Shown in pieces: positions 1 to 7,690 of a stretch of 64,000 nt of DNA; within the stretch, counting starts at the first letter, position 1; every line of letters begins with the position of its first letter. The stretch lies in the NCBI RefSeq assembly GCF_003752415.1, contig NZ_RKHG01000001.1:2604001-2668000 (forward strand), in the 5' to 3' direction. The notes beneath the pieces are model-generated. The model was not told where the DNA came from. It saw nothing but the letters and a program-made list of their open reading frames with translations, and ran no database searches. Both the position numbers and the translations under genes were made by a program. This stretch comes from Luteococcus japonicus (GTDB taxonomy: Bacteria; Actinomycetota; Actinomycetes; Propionibacteriales; Propionibacteriaceae).

Positions 1-285
1 CAGGCCGCCTGACCAGCCCCTAGAAATCTGTCAACCAAACTGGGGGCAGTCCCGACACCGCCAAGTTCATCGAGAAGATCTCAGGGCACCAAAGAGGTCC
101 AATTCAGGCCTGACAGGCCGAGAACACCCGGCCCTCCCGGCCAAATCAGAGAGCAAAGGAAGGGGCTTGCTGCCGTAGTGGCAGCAAACCCCTTCGATCG
201 CTCTCTGTTTTGGCTGGCCCCTCGACAGACTCGGGGGCGAGGGATCCCGCTCGGGGAGCGGGGGTGTCCGCTCGGGGAGCATCGG
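1..285. other. Intergenic left edge
   Basis: No convincing gene is seen here. The stretch holds a large hairpin (148-206), a copy of a dispersed short repeat (about 218-237, of the form CCCTCGACAGACTCGGG) and a small 7-bp-stem hairpin at 246-262 just past the stop of the first minus-strand gene. Bases 1-147 show nothing recognisable; a gene ending left of the window could be served by the hairpin. Confidence 0.6.
148..206. terminator. Large bulged hairpin, probable bidirectional terminator
   Basis: Three helices stack: 148-154 pairs with 200-206, 160-165 with 189-194, and 167-174 with 180-187 around a 5-nt loop. A TGTTTT run follows on the plus strand. It lies 80 bp past the end of the minus-strand carrier-protein ligase gene, so it can end that operon and anything arriving from the left. 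Confidence 0.65.
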
Positions 286-1203
286 TCAAAGACCCAGACG
301 GTCCCTCACGTCGGCGGGCCAGGCCGAGACATCCATGCCGTGGCGGACCAGCAGGGCGATCGTCGCGCGCTCCATGCCCATCCCGGCGCACGACGAGTGG
401 GCGAGCGTTCCGTCGGGCAGGGTGATGCCGAAGTTCTCGCCGAAGTGCGTGCGGTGGGCATTGCCCGAGGCGATGGCGGTCTGCTTGTCGTCGTAGATGT
501 CGGTGAGCACCTCGAACTTCAAGGCCTCGCTCTTCTGGCCGACGGCCAGCATGCGGCCCGCGCGCCCGAAGAAGGGGTCATTGGCGACGTCGGTGGTCAC
601 GCCCAGACCCAGGTCCTTGAACAGCGCGACGTAGTTGTTCATCCACACGTCGCGGTGCTCCTGCGCCCCGTCGGCGGTGCCTATGTAGACCTGCTCGTAG
701 ATCCGGAAGCAGACCATCCGCATCGGGTCCACCTCGGGCTCGTGGCGGAAACACCAGCTACGGGCCTCCACGCGCACCGGCTCGGGCAGCTCCCCGGCAT
801 AGCGCGGGTACACGTTGTGGCAGGTGGCGGGAACCATCATCAGGCCCGACGGCACCAGGGTGTCGGCCCATTCGCCACCCTCCTCGTAGACCTTCAGCAG
901 CGCCTTGTGGTCCTTGTCATTGCCCGTGAAGGTGTCGACGGCGCCGGTCAGCTGCGGGAAGCTGGCCAGGTAGTCGGTCTTCAGGTAGGCAGCGCGGGGC
1001 TCCAGCGGCGGGAAGAACATCCGCTGCACCGTCTCGTCGGGCTTCTCGAGGGCCACCAGTGCCTTGGCGAGACCGTCGATGACGGCCTCGAAATCGGCGC
1101 CACGGCCGTAGATGCCATGACTGCCACTGGGGCTCTGGTGCCCCGCCTGCTCAAGCTGCTTCGCGAGCTCGACGCGGGCCTGTTCTCCACTGCCGACCGG
1201 CAT
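286..1203 (-). CDS. Amino acid:[carrier protein] ligase (class II aaRS-like)
   Basis: A 305-residue homologue of the catalytic core of atypical, archaeal-type seryl-tRNA synthetases without the tRNA-binding domain. Characterised relatives activate an amino acid (Gly or Ala) with ATP and load it onto the phosphopantetheine arm of a small carrier protein instead of a tRNA. The family's Cys-Glu-Cys zinc site appears as Cys128 (ATCHNVYP), probably Glu170 (FRIYEQVYIG) and Cys272 (SSCAGMGMER); the last also forms class II motif 3. The ATP-binding motif 2 region is around FRHEPEVDPMRMVCFR (152-167). A carrier protein gene lies 31 bp upstream and a phosphopantetheinyl transferase gene beyond it, which strongly supports the assignment. 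The amino acid used cannot be read from sequence. It is the last gene of a minus-strand group shared with polysaccharide polymerase genes. Confidence 0.88.
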   Translation of the reverse strand: MPVGSGEQARVELAKQLEQAGHQSPSGSHGIYGRGADFEAVIDGLAKALVALEKPDETVQRMFFPPLEPRAAYLKTDYLASFPQLTGAVDTFTGNDKDHKALLKVYEEGGEWADTLVPSGLMMVPATCHNVYPRYAGELPEPVRVEARSWCFRHEPEVDPMRMVCFRIYEQVYIGTADGAQEHRDVWMNNYVALFKDLGLGVTTDVANDPFFGRAGRMLAVGQKSEALKFEVLTDIYDDKQTAIASGNAHRTHFGENFGITLPDGTLAHSSCAGMGMERATIALLVRHGMDVSAWPADVRDRLGL

Positions 1204-1234
1204 GGTGGTTCCTCTCGTTGGAGCTGTGTAGGGG

Positions 1235-1474
1235 TCAGTCCTGCAGGGACTCGACGGCCGCGACGATCCGGCCGATGGTGCCGAAGGTCTCGCGGTTGAG
1301 CATCTCGTCGGGGAATTCGACGTCCAGCTCGTCCTCCAGCCCCAGCATCACGTTGACGCTGGCGTGCGAGGTCATGCCCACCGCGTACAGGTCATCGTCG
1401 AGGCCGATGGTGTTGGCATCGGTGCTCATCCGGCCGTGCTCGGCGAGCACCTGGCGAACGGTCTGTTCGGTCAT
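1235..1474 (-). CDS. Small acyl/aminoacyl carrier protein
   Basis: A 79-residue acidic four-helix carrier protein. The phosphopantetheine site is Ser36 in GMTSHASVNVML, where the usual DSL is replaced by TSH, a form seen in carrier proteins that partner amino acid:[carrier protein] ligases. The C-terminal half (EDELDVEFPDEMLNRETF) is the typical ACP helix II/III region. The ligase gene lies directly downstream and the phosphopantetheinyl transferase 12 bp upstream, so this is most likely a dedicated aminoacyl carrier rather than the fatty-acid ACP. It should be cytoplasmic and must be converted to the holo form to work. Confidence 0.9.
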   Translation of the reverse strand: MTEQTVRQVLAEHGRMSTDANTIGLDDDLYAVGMTSHASVNVMLGLEDELDVEFPDEMLNRETFGTIGRIVAAVESLQD

Positions 1475-1486
1475 GGTCTTCTTCCT

Positions 1487-1861
1487 TCAAACTGCGACGG
1501 CGAAGGCCATCGCCATCGTGCGGTCATGGGTGATGGACAGCTCCACCTGGGAGATGCCCTGGCTGGAGGCCCACGTCCGGGCCCGGTCATGGAGCACCAC
1601 ACCCGGCCAGCCACCGGGAGTGGAGATGATCTGGATGTCCGTCCAGGGCAGTGCCCGGTCCGACGGAAAGTGCAGTGCCTTGAAGACGGCCTCCTTGGCG
1701 GCGAAGCGCCCGGCGAAGTGCTGGGCCCGGCGTGCGGGGGAGTGGCCGTCGTGGCCGGTCAACTCCTCGGCCCGGTGGATGCGACGCAGGTAGCGCTCGC
1801 CGAAATGCTCCAGCGCGTCGGCGACCTCGCCGACGTCGACCAGATCGACCCCCGTGTTCAT
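1487..1861 (-). CDS. AcpS-type 4'-phosphopantetheinyl transferase
   Basis: A 124-residue small transferase that moves the phosphopantetheine group of CoA to a carrier-protein serine using Mg2+. The N-terminal GVDLVDV (metal-binding Asp6) and the RFAAKEAVFKAL motif (Glu57) are the AcpS signatures, and the C-terminal SITHDRTMAMAFAVAV matches the family's last strand. The start at 1861 is chosen because AAGGGGG lies about 6 nt upstream; an in-frame start 12 codons earlier has no such site. It can be the dedicated activator of the carrier protein 12 bp downstream; whether it also serves as the housekeeping AcpS is open. Confidence 0.9.
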   Translation of the reverse strand: MNTGVDLVDVGEVADALEHFGERYLRRIHRAEELTGHDGHSPARRAQHFAGRFAAKEAVFKALHFPSDRALPWTDIQIISTPGGWPGVVLHDRARTWASSQGISQVELSITHDRTMAMAFAVAV

Positions 1862-1904
1862 TGGCACCCCCTTGCCATTCCTCACGATAGTGACCAAAGC
1901 CCGC

Positions 1905-3602
1905 TCAAGAGCCGAGAGTGGCCCGCAGCCTGCGCGAACGCAGCAGCTCGTCGCGGATCAACTGGCAGCTGCGCCGACGGGCCCGCACCCCGAACAGGGC
2001 ATGGTCCAGCTCTGGGTCCACGATGGCCTGGAAGGGCGCTCCGGTACGGCGGGCCCACGCAATTGCCGCCTCGCCGCGCTGTGCCGCCAGGGCGCCGAAG
2101 TCCTCCGGGCTGAAGGCCAGCACCAGCTCCGTGTCCAGGGCGGCCTCCCGCAGGAAGTCATCAGGCGCGTGCGCCTTGCCGAGCCGGCCCAGGGTGCGCC
2201 ACAGCGGCTGCGGCATGTTCGTCTTCAGACCGGCGCGCAGGCGCTGCTTCCGAGTGGCGCCGGGCGCCGCGCCCTCCTCGCCGGTGTGGTCCAGGTGGCT
2301 CGGATCCGTGGCCATTGCCACCTCGTCCGGGATGTCGGCCGGATTGCGGTCGAAGGCCAACAGGTTGATGCCCACCACCTTGCTGAAAAGCAGTCCGTTG
2401 GGCCGCACGATCTCGAAGTAGACGCTGGAACACATCCCCACCCCGATCGGCTTGGTCCCGGTGTGTGCCGCCAGCCAACGGGCAGCGGTGGCGACGTCGT
2501 CGACGAAGGCCGGCATGTAGGGCATCGGGTCCGTGGGCAGCGGACCGCCCAGTTCACCGGTGCCGTGCTTGTCCACGCGCAGCCCGCAACCGCCCAGCGC
2601 GGCCACCTCACGGGCACTGATCGCCCACAACCCGCTCGGCCCGTCCAGGGGTTCGCTGGAGGCGGCGACGTAGAGCACCGACTGGTCGGGCTCCTGGTCC
2701 ACGGGTTCGGTGAGGATGCCCAGCAGCCCCGTCGACAGCTCGACGACGCTCTCCCGCACGCGCACCATCGCCGCATGACGCCCCTGCCCGGGGGCGGGGA
2801 CGTGGAACTCGGCCACGGGCCGGGGTTCGAGGTGCAGCTCCTGGTCCGCTTCGCCGGCGATGGAGGAATACCAGGAGGTGATGGCGGCCACCGTGCGCGT
2901 CGGCACCGCTGCCGTCATGGACGAGGTCTCCAACATGGCAATCTGCTCGTCGCTGCTCCACACACCGTCGTTGCCCGGGTAGGCCCCCGGATCCGACGCC
3001 CCGCCGGCCCGCACGATGGTGGCTGTGGGCACCTCGGGCAGCGTCAGCCCCTTCAGCTTCAGTGCCCGCAATTCTTCGCCATCGGCCTTGCGCAGGGTGT
3101 AGCCCAGACCGTGGAAGTCCTCCGAGCCGTCACCGGACAAGCCGTCGGAGGCGTACATCGCCTGCTCATAGCGCAGGAAGTGGCGGCCGCTGGGAACGGC
3201 ATCCCACAGCAGCAGGGAGGCGATGTCCAGCTCGGCAGCCTGGGCTGCGGCCAGCAGCGCACCCAACCGCAGACCGGCCAGGTGGACTCGCTCGACGCCG
3301 GCGCCACGCAACTGCTCGACGACGGCCGCCAGGTCCGCACGCCAGTTGTCCAGCAGGTTCAGCGACGGATCCATCGGGGCCGAATCCGACTGGCCCGTCC
3401 AGGTGAAGCGCACGGCGAGCAGGCCATTGCGGGCCAGCGCGTCACCCAGCTGGCGCAGCGTGCGGTAGCTGGCCACCTGTTCGCGGCCCAACGGCGGGCA
3501 GAGCACCACCGCGCCCTTGACTGGGCCCTGTGGTGCATGCAGATGGGCCAGGACCGGGAAGTCAGGCCGCCCCATCCATGTGGTGATGTTCCCCCGAAGC
3601 AT
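1905..3602 (-). CDS. Double alpha/beta-hydrolase-like protein (exosortase-locus hydrolase type)
   Basis: About 565 residues with two alpha/beta-hydrolase folds in tandem. The first resembles the exosortase-A-locus hydrolase families: CPPLGREQ after strand 3 and GLRLGALLAA where the nucleophile elbow GxSxG is expected, so Arg replaces Ser and this half may not be catalytic. The second half has GMCSSVYF, which would make Cys the nucleophile, and a late DHALFG His. No signal peptide is visible. It sits between the carrier-protein module and the Wzy gene, so it could move an acyl or aminoacyl group from the carrier to the polysaccharide or release it; that role is inference. The start at 3602 is preferred over the ATG at 3608 because AAGGAG then stands 6 nt away instead of touching the codon. 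Confidence 0.6.
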   Translation of the reverse strand: MLRGNITTWMGRPDFPVLAHLHAPQGPVKGAVVLCPPLGREQVASYRTLRQLGDALARNGLLAVRFTWTGQSDSAPMDPSLNLLDNWRADLAAVVEQLRGAGVERVHLAGLRLGALLAAAQAAELDIASLLLWDAVPSGRHFLRYEQAMYASDGLSGDGSEDFHGLGYTLRKADGEELRALKLKGLTLPEVPTATIVRAGGASDPGAYPGNDGVWSSDEQIAMLETSSMTAAVPTRTVAAITSWYSSIAGEADQELHLEPRPVAEFHVPAPGQGRHAAMVRVRESVVELSTGLLGILTEPVDQEPDQSVLYVAASSEPLDGPSGLWAISAREVAALGGCGLRVDKHGTGELGGPLPTDPMPYMPAFVDDVATAARWLAAHTGTKPIGVGMCSSVYFEIVRPNGLLFSKVVGINLLAFDRNPADIPDEVAMATDPSHLDHTGEEGAAPGATRKQRLRAGLKTNMPQPLWRTLGRLGKAHAPDDFLREAALDTELVLAFSPEDFGALAAQRGEAAIAWARRTGAPFQAIVDPELDHALFGVRARRRSCQLIRDELLRSRRLRATLGS

Positions 3603-3625
3603 CGCCATCTCCTTGCTCTAGATCA

Positions 3626-4978
3626 TCAGGCGCGCGGAGCGGCCTGCTCCTCGGTGATGGGCGCCGCGGTTGCGTCGCCGCTCGTACGGGCCAGACGCAG
3701 CGACGCCCCGGCCAGCCCGAAGATCATCATCAGGCATCCAGCCGACTGCGGGAAACCGAAGGCGTCGAAGAAGAACAGTGAAACAGACCCGGCCACCACC
3801 GCAGCCAGCAGCGAGCGAGCCATCAGGGCATCGGCAGGGTTGCGGAAACGCAGCTGGGCCAGGCGGGCGCTGCGGCCGGCGCAGAAGATCAGCACGAACA
3901 AGGCTCCCAGGCCGATGAATCCGCACCCGATCAGTACCTGCAGGTAGGCATTGTCCAGGATCCAGTACTGCGGCAGGAAGGTGCTGAAGCCACGTCCCAG
4001 GAAGGGATGGCGTTCGATGTAGCTCCACGCCACGCCATAGCTCTGGGTACGGGAACTGACGCTGGAGTCCTCGCCGGCGCCCAGGAAGAGGCCGCGCAGG
4101 GTGCCCAGCAGGCCTGGCACCGCCACGCCGGCCAGCGCCACCGCGACGGGGGTCGCGAGGAGGGTCTGGATCTGCGCCCTGCGGGACCAGGCCGGCACCA
4201 GGATGGCCATCCCGATGGCGACGCAGATGATGGCGGTCCGGCTCAGCGAGACCAGGGCGGCAAAGCCCATCAGCCCCACCGGTACCCAGTTCCACAGCTT
4301 GTGGCGCACCGCGGTCTGCGCGTTGGTGAAGGCGATGGGCAGGAACATCGACAACACGGCGCCGAACTCGATGGCATTGGTGGCCGTCGCGCTGGGGCGG
4401 GTGAACTGTCCGCGCGTGCCCACGCCGTCGGGCATCACGGGCGGGGTGAGGCCGGGGATGCTGATCCGGTCCACCCAGAGTTGCCCCGTGAAGAACTGCA
4501 GGATGGCCAGCACGGCGATCACGGCGCCGGCGATGGACAGCCGCTGCAGCATGGTGCGCCAGCGCTCGACGGAGTTGATGCCGTCGTTCAGGACCAGCAT
4601 GATGCCCAGCATGCCCAGGATCCGCAGCAGCGCGGAGTCCGCATTGGTGACCTCGGCGCCCGGGATGAAGGTGGTCATCGCGTGCCCGTAGACGACCAGC
4701 ATCACGACGCCGAAGAGCAGGCCGCCGCGACGTACCGGCGAGTCACCGCCCAGCACGGGCTCGGCGCGGTGCAGGTGGTACCAGAGGTACCAGACCAGTC
4801 CGAGCAGGGACAGGATCGTCGCGGGCGCGCCCAGCGTGCCGAGCTGCGCGACGATCATGGTCGCCGGGATGGCGAACAAGAAGAACAGGTAGCCGGTGAA
4901 GACGGCCGTCACATCGAGACCGGCCCGGCTGCCCCAGCCCGAGGCAGCGGCTCGGCGGGGCTCGACGGGGGTGCTCAC
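3626..4978 (-). CDS. O-antigen ligase/polymerase family membrane protein (Wzy-like)
   Basis: A 450-residue polytopic membrane protein with roughly ten to twelve hydrophobic segments and one larger extracytoplasmic loop (about residues 290-330), the layout of the Wzy/WaaL superfamily. The loop carries SSVSSRTQSYGVAWSYIERH followed by PFLGRGFSTF; a GRGxxTF-type turn is common in this superfamily. It would polymerise lipid-linked repeat units at the outer face of the membrane. Its start overlaps the end of the upstream Wzz-like gene by 4 bp (ATGA), so the two are translationally coupled. The C-terminal 25 residues are cytoplasmic and Ala/Thr-rich. Ligase and polymerase roles cannot be separated by sequence. 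Confidence 0.8.
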   Translation of the reverse strand: MSTPVEPRRAAASGWGSRAGLDVTAVFTGYLFFLFAIPATMIVAQLGTLGAPATILSLLGLVWYLWYHLHRAEPVLGGDSPVRRGGLLFGVVMLVVYGHAMTTFIPGAEVTNADSALLRILGMLGIMLVLNDGINSVERWRTMLQRLSIAGAVIAVLAILQFFTGQLWVDRISIPGLTPPVMPDGVGTRGQFTRPSATATNAIEFGAVLSMFLPIAFTNAQTAVRHKLWNWVPVGLMGFAALVSLSRTAIICVAIGMAILVPAWSRRAQIQTLLATPVAVALAGVAVPGLLGTLRGLFLGAGEDSSVSSRTQSYGVAWSYIERHPFLGRGFSTFLPQYWILDNAYLQVLIGCGFIGLGALFVLIFCAGRSARLAQLRFRNPADALMARSLLAAVVAGSVSLFFFDAFGFPQSAGCLMMIFGLAGASLRLARTSGDATAAPITEEQAAPRA

Positions 4979-5706
4979 GCCCGCTTGCCCGCCTTGACGG
5001 CACGCTGGGTGCGCACGGCGGTGCTCCCGGCCTTCTTGGCCTCGTCGGCGGTGCGCGTCGTGTCGTCCGGCTCGTCGCCGCCCAGACGGCGGTTGCGGCG
5101 CTGGTCCAGCACGGCAATGGTGGCCAGGCCCAGCAGCGTGACACCGGCGAAACCGACGGCACCGGACATGATCTGCTTCTTGCTCTCGGGCGTCGCCTTG
5201 GTGTCCTCGGTCACCTCGAGCGAGTTGATCCGCTGCAGGTCCGCGATCTTCATCTCGTCCTGCAGGGACTTCAGGGTGCCGGGCACCATGTCGTCGACGG
5301 CCTTCATGCCGTCCAGGGCGGCCTTCTCCGTGGGGCCCTCGGACTTCACCAGGATCAGCGGCGATCCCGAGGTGAGGTCACCGGTGACGGTCAGCGTCGC
5401 GTCGGGGGCCTTCTTGGTCAGCTCCTGCGTGACGTCGGTGCTGCTCAGGTGACGCACCAGCACGTCGCGGGCGTCGGTCAGCGAGGACAGGTAGAGCAGC
5501 GGGTTGTTCGGCGCATAGTTCTTCTTGTCCGCCTGCGCCTGGATCAGGACGGCCTTGGGCGGGAGCAGCAACACCGTGCTGTTCGCGGTGTAGGTGGGCC
5601 CGGTGGCCTTGTACATGCCCAGGCCAGCCCCGATCGCCAGCAGCAGTGTGGCAAGTGCCAGGTACCACCAACGGGCCAGTGTCGTTCCGAAGTCGCGCAG
5701 GTCCAT
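4975..5706 (-). CDS. Wzz-like chain-length/polysaccharide co-polymerase protein
   Basis: A 243-residue protein with a TM segment near the N-terminus (about 12-31, after LARWWYLALATLL), an extracytoplasmic region of about 145 residues and a second TM near 183-201, then a basic cytoplasmic tail. This is the Wzz/CapA co-polymerase topology without a tyrosine-kinase domain. The early TYTANSTVLLLPP matches the usual first strand of such proteins. It is the first gene of the minus-strand group and overlaps the Wzy gene by 4 bp, so it most likely sets polymer length or helps export. It is divergent from a second protein of the same topology at 5859. Confidence 0.75.
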   Translation of the reverse strand: MDLRDFGTTLARWWYLALATLLLAIGAGLGMYKATGPTYTANSTVLLLPPKAVLIQAQADKKNYAPNNPLLYLSSLTDARDVLVRHLSSTDVTQELTKKAPDATLTVTGDLTSGSPLILVKSEGPTEKAALDGMKAVDDMVPGTLKSLQDEMKIADLQRINSLEVTEDTKATPESKKQIMSGAVGFAGVTLLGLATIAVLDQRRNRRLGGDEPDDTTRTADEAKKAGSTAVRTQRAVKAGKRA

Positions 5707-5744
5707 CGAGAGCGCCTTTCAAGTCGTTCTTCCCCGAGCTTCAA

Positions 5745-5774
5745 TTATCGCAGGCCCCGGGGGCATGCCATAAT
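5745..5774 (+). promoter_or_regulatory. Candidate promoter for the plus-strand Wzz-like gene
   Basis: TTATCG at 5745-5750 and CATAAT at 5769-5774 are separated by 18 bp, a fair sigma70-type match in an otherwise GC-rich divergent gap (5707-5858). It would leave a leader of about 80 nt before the gene at 5859. Prediction from pattern only. Confidence 0.35.
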
Positions 5775-5858
5775 CGAAACGTGTTCGCTGGTGCGCGGGG
5801 GCAAACCGGTCAGCGCGTGTTACGGCGGCCCAAATGAACACGAAACACGGGGAAAGCG

Positions 5859-6554
5859 ATGACTTCTGTCGAATTTCTGAAGGTCTGCGCGCGACGCTGG
5901 TATGTCGTACTGCTCGGCCTGGTCGCCACGGCTGCCGTCGCTGTGCTCGCCGCGGGACCCAATGCCGTCTTCTTCGCGCGGACTACGGTGAACATTCTTG
6001 AACCGGATCGCGGGAAGGTTCGAATTGTCGGCTTCCATTCGCCCGATTCAATTGCGGTGGCCCATATTCTTGCGGCCCGCGTGAATAGCGGCGTCCACAC
6101 CCCTTTGGCGGCAAATCCTGATGTTTCCCTGTATGCCATGGGAATTACCCAGGGCACCCACGCACAGGTGCGAAATGTCGGTGGACAGTGGCTCAGCCAA
6201 GTCACAGAACCCGTGGTCGATGTTCAGGTGGTGGACCCGGACCGTTCAGCTGTCGAGAAGAACATGGATGCCGAGGTGGCCCGGATCAAGGCGGAGCTCG
6301 TCTCCCTTGAGAAGGAGCTGAAGGTGCCCGCCGGCGAGAACGTCGAGCTGAGCCTCAACCCGGAACGCCCGGCCATTGAGATGGTGGTCACGCAGAACCG
6401 TCGCGCGCAGCTGGCCTACGGGCTCGCCGGCCTCGGTCTCACCTTCGCCGCCACCTACTGGTTCGACCGCCTCATGCGGGCCCGTGGCGCGCGTCGCCAG
6501 CCCGCCACGAACGCTCCCCACCCCGCGACCAACCGTGAGGAAAACCACGCATGA
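5859..6554 (+). CDS. Second Wzz-like co-polymerase membrane protein
   Basis: 231 residues with a TM segment at about 14-36 (RRWYVVLLGLVATAAVAVLA), an extracytoplasmic domain with a predicted coiled coil at about 125-152 (repeated Lys/Glu in VARIKAELVSLEKELKV) and a second TM at about 187-207, then a short basic tail. It has the same topology as the protein at 4975 but little sequence identity, so the two may form a mixed complex. It overlaps the downstream glycosyltransferase by 4 bp (ATGA). The first 130 codons use many A/T-ending codons and look unlike the rest of the locus, a sign of mosaic origin. Confidence 0.6.
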   Translation: MTSVEFLKVCARRWYVVLLGLVATAAVAVLAAGPNAVFFARTTVNILEPDRGKVRIVGFHSPDSIAVAHILAARVNSGVHTPLAANPDVSLYAMGITQGTHAQVRNVGGQWLSQVTEPVVDVQVVDPDRSAVEKNMDAEVARIKAELVSLEKELKVPAGENVELSLNPERPAIEMVVTQNRRAQLAYGLAGLGLTFAATYWFDRLMRARGARRQPATNAPHPATNREENHA

Positions 6555-7513
6555 CCGAGCACCACGACGGCCACACCACCCCGGCCCACGTCTTCCTGAC
6601 CCGCTACAACCTGCCCAGTGAGGGCGTCGAGAGCCTGATCCGCGCCAAGGACGGCTGGTTGCGCGAGCGCACCGAACTCTTCGAGCGCTACACCGTTCCG
6701 TCGGTGCGCGCCCAGCTGGGTGAGGACATCCACTGGATCGTCTACGTGGACAACGAGACCCCGCAGTGGTTGCTGGACAAGATGTACGCCTGGCGCGACG
6801 AGGGCCTCCTGACCCCCCTGCTGCGCACCAGCGTCAGCCCTGAGGACCGGGCCGGGGACATCCGTGAGGTCGTCGGCCGTGAGGCCGGCCCGGTCATCAC
6901 CTCCAATCTGGACAATGACGACGGCCTGGCCATCGACTTCGTCCAGCGCCTGCGCGAGGCCCCCGTGACGGCCCCGCGCACCGCCCTGTACATCGCCCAC
7001 GGCCTGATCACCAATGGATCGCGCTGCTTCCTGCAGGAGGACCGGACCAATGCCTTCTGCGCCGTGCGGGAGGACCTGGCGGACCTGGAGACCTGCTGGA
7101 TGGACTGGCACAACCGCCTGGGCCTGCACATGGACGTCGTCGAGGTGGAGGGCGAGCCCGGCTGGCAGCAGGTCATCCACGGCACCAATGTGAGCAACAG
7201 GGTGCGCGGCACCATGGTGGACCCGGCCCCCTACCGCCGGACCTTCCCCACGCTGGGCGACGAGATCCAGGCCCCCACCCAGGCAGAGGTTCTCAAGGAC
7301 CGGTATGTCGAGGCGCCCACGCGCTGGCTGCGTGACTCCGCCCGCGGCAATGCCCGTGCGGGCCTGGTGAAGGTGCTGGGCAAGGAACGCTTCGACGCTG
7401 TGAAGTACCACGGTGGCAAGGTGGCCCGCGGCGCCGTCGGGGCGGCCAAGCGGGGTGCGGGTGCCGCCAAGCAGGGCGTGGCCAAGGCCAAGGAGGCCCG
7501 GAACAAGGGCTGA
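6551..7513 (+). CDS. Glycosyltransferase, putative rhamnosyltransferase family
   Basis: 320 residues resembling the putative rhamnosyltransferase family (GT-A fold). Early features are FLTRYNLPS, then IHWIVYVDNETP and the acidic SNLDNDDGLA (about residues 118-127), likely the nucleotide-sugar/metal site. No membrane segment is seen. The last 45 residues are an Ala/Lys/Gly-rich helix (KVARGAVGAAKRGAGAAKQG) that could touch the membrane or other proteins. It is coupled to the Wzz-like gene upstream and ends before a strong hairpin. Donor sugar is not predictable from sequence. Confidence 0.7.
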   Translation: MTEHHDGHTTPAHVFLTRYNLPSEGVESLIRAKDGWLRERTELFERYTVPSVRAQLGEDIHWIVYVDNETPQWLLDKMYAWRDEGLLTPLLRTSVSPEDRAGDIREVVGREAGPVITSNLDNDDGLAIDFVQRLREAPVTAPRTALYIAHGLITNGSRCFLQEDRTNAFCAVREDLADLETCWMDWHNRLGLHMDVVEVEGEPGWQQVIHGTNVSNRVRGTMVDPAPYRRTFPTLGDEIQAPTQAEVLKDRYVEAPTRWLRDSARGNARAGLVKVLGKERFDAVKYHGGKVARGAVGAAKRGAGAAKQGVAKAKEARNKG

Positions 7514-7520
7514 TCCCATG

Positions 7521-7560
7521 GTCTGACCTCGAAAGCGTGGGTCTGACCTCAAAAGTGTGG
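7521..7560 (+). repeat. Two tandem 20-bp copies before a hairpin
   Basis: GTCTGACCTCGAAAGCGTGG at 7521-7540 is followed directly by GTCTGACCTCAAAAGTGTGG at 7541-7560, two mismatches in 20. The second copy runs into the left arm of the hairpin at 7551-7600. Confidence 0.8.
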
Positions 7561-7600
7561 ATGGTGGCCACCGAGCTCGGTGGCTACCATCCACACTTTT
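7551..7600. terminator. 25-bp-arm bidirectional terminator between convergent genes
   Basis: Bases 7551-7575 and 7576-7600 are inverted copies with a single G/T difference, centred on GAGCTC. The arm begins AAAAGTGTGG and ends CCACACTTTT, so each strand has a T-run after the stem. It lies between the convergent glycosyltransferase and secreted-protein genes and should stop transcription both ways. Confidence 0.85.
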
Positions 7601-7628
7601 TGGGTGGCGCATCGCCCACGACATGGCA

Positions 7629-7660
7629 CTGCGCCGGCCCCTGGGGAGGGGCCGGCGCAG
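7629..7660. terminator. 14-bp perfect hairpin after the secreted-protein gene
   Basis: CTGCGCCGGCCCCT (7629-7642) pairs with 7647-7660 around a GGGG loop. It stands 30 bp past the stop of the minus-strand gene at 7691. There is no clear T-run, as is common for terminators in high-GC actinobacteria. Confidence 0.6.
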
Positions 7661-7690
7661 CGGTGGGGTGGGGTTGGGGGAGCTTGTGGG

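Noticed and set aside
178-1299. Plus-strand 373-codon open frame
   Set aside because: It is antisense to the carrier-protein ligase, which has clear motifs; the frame reads as Arg/His/Val-rich nonsense typical of GC-rich antisense.
3603-3608. Alternative ATG two codons upstream for the double hydrolase
   Set aside because: The AAGGAG would touch the start codon; the ATG at 3602 has normal 6-nt spacing.
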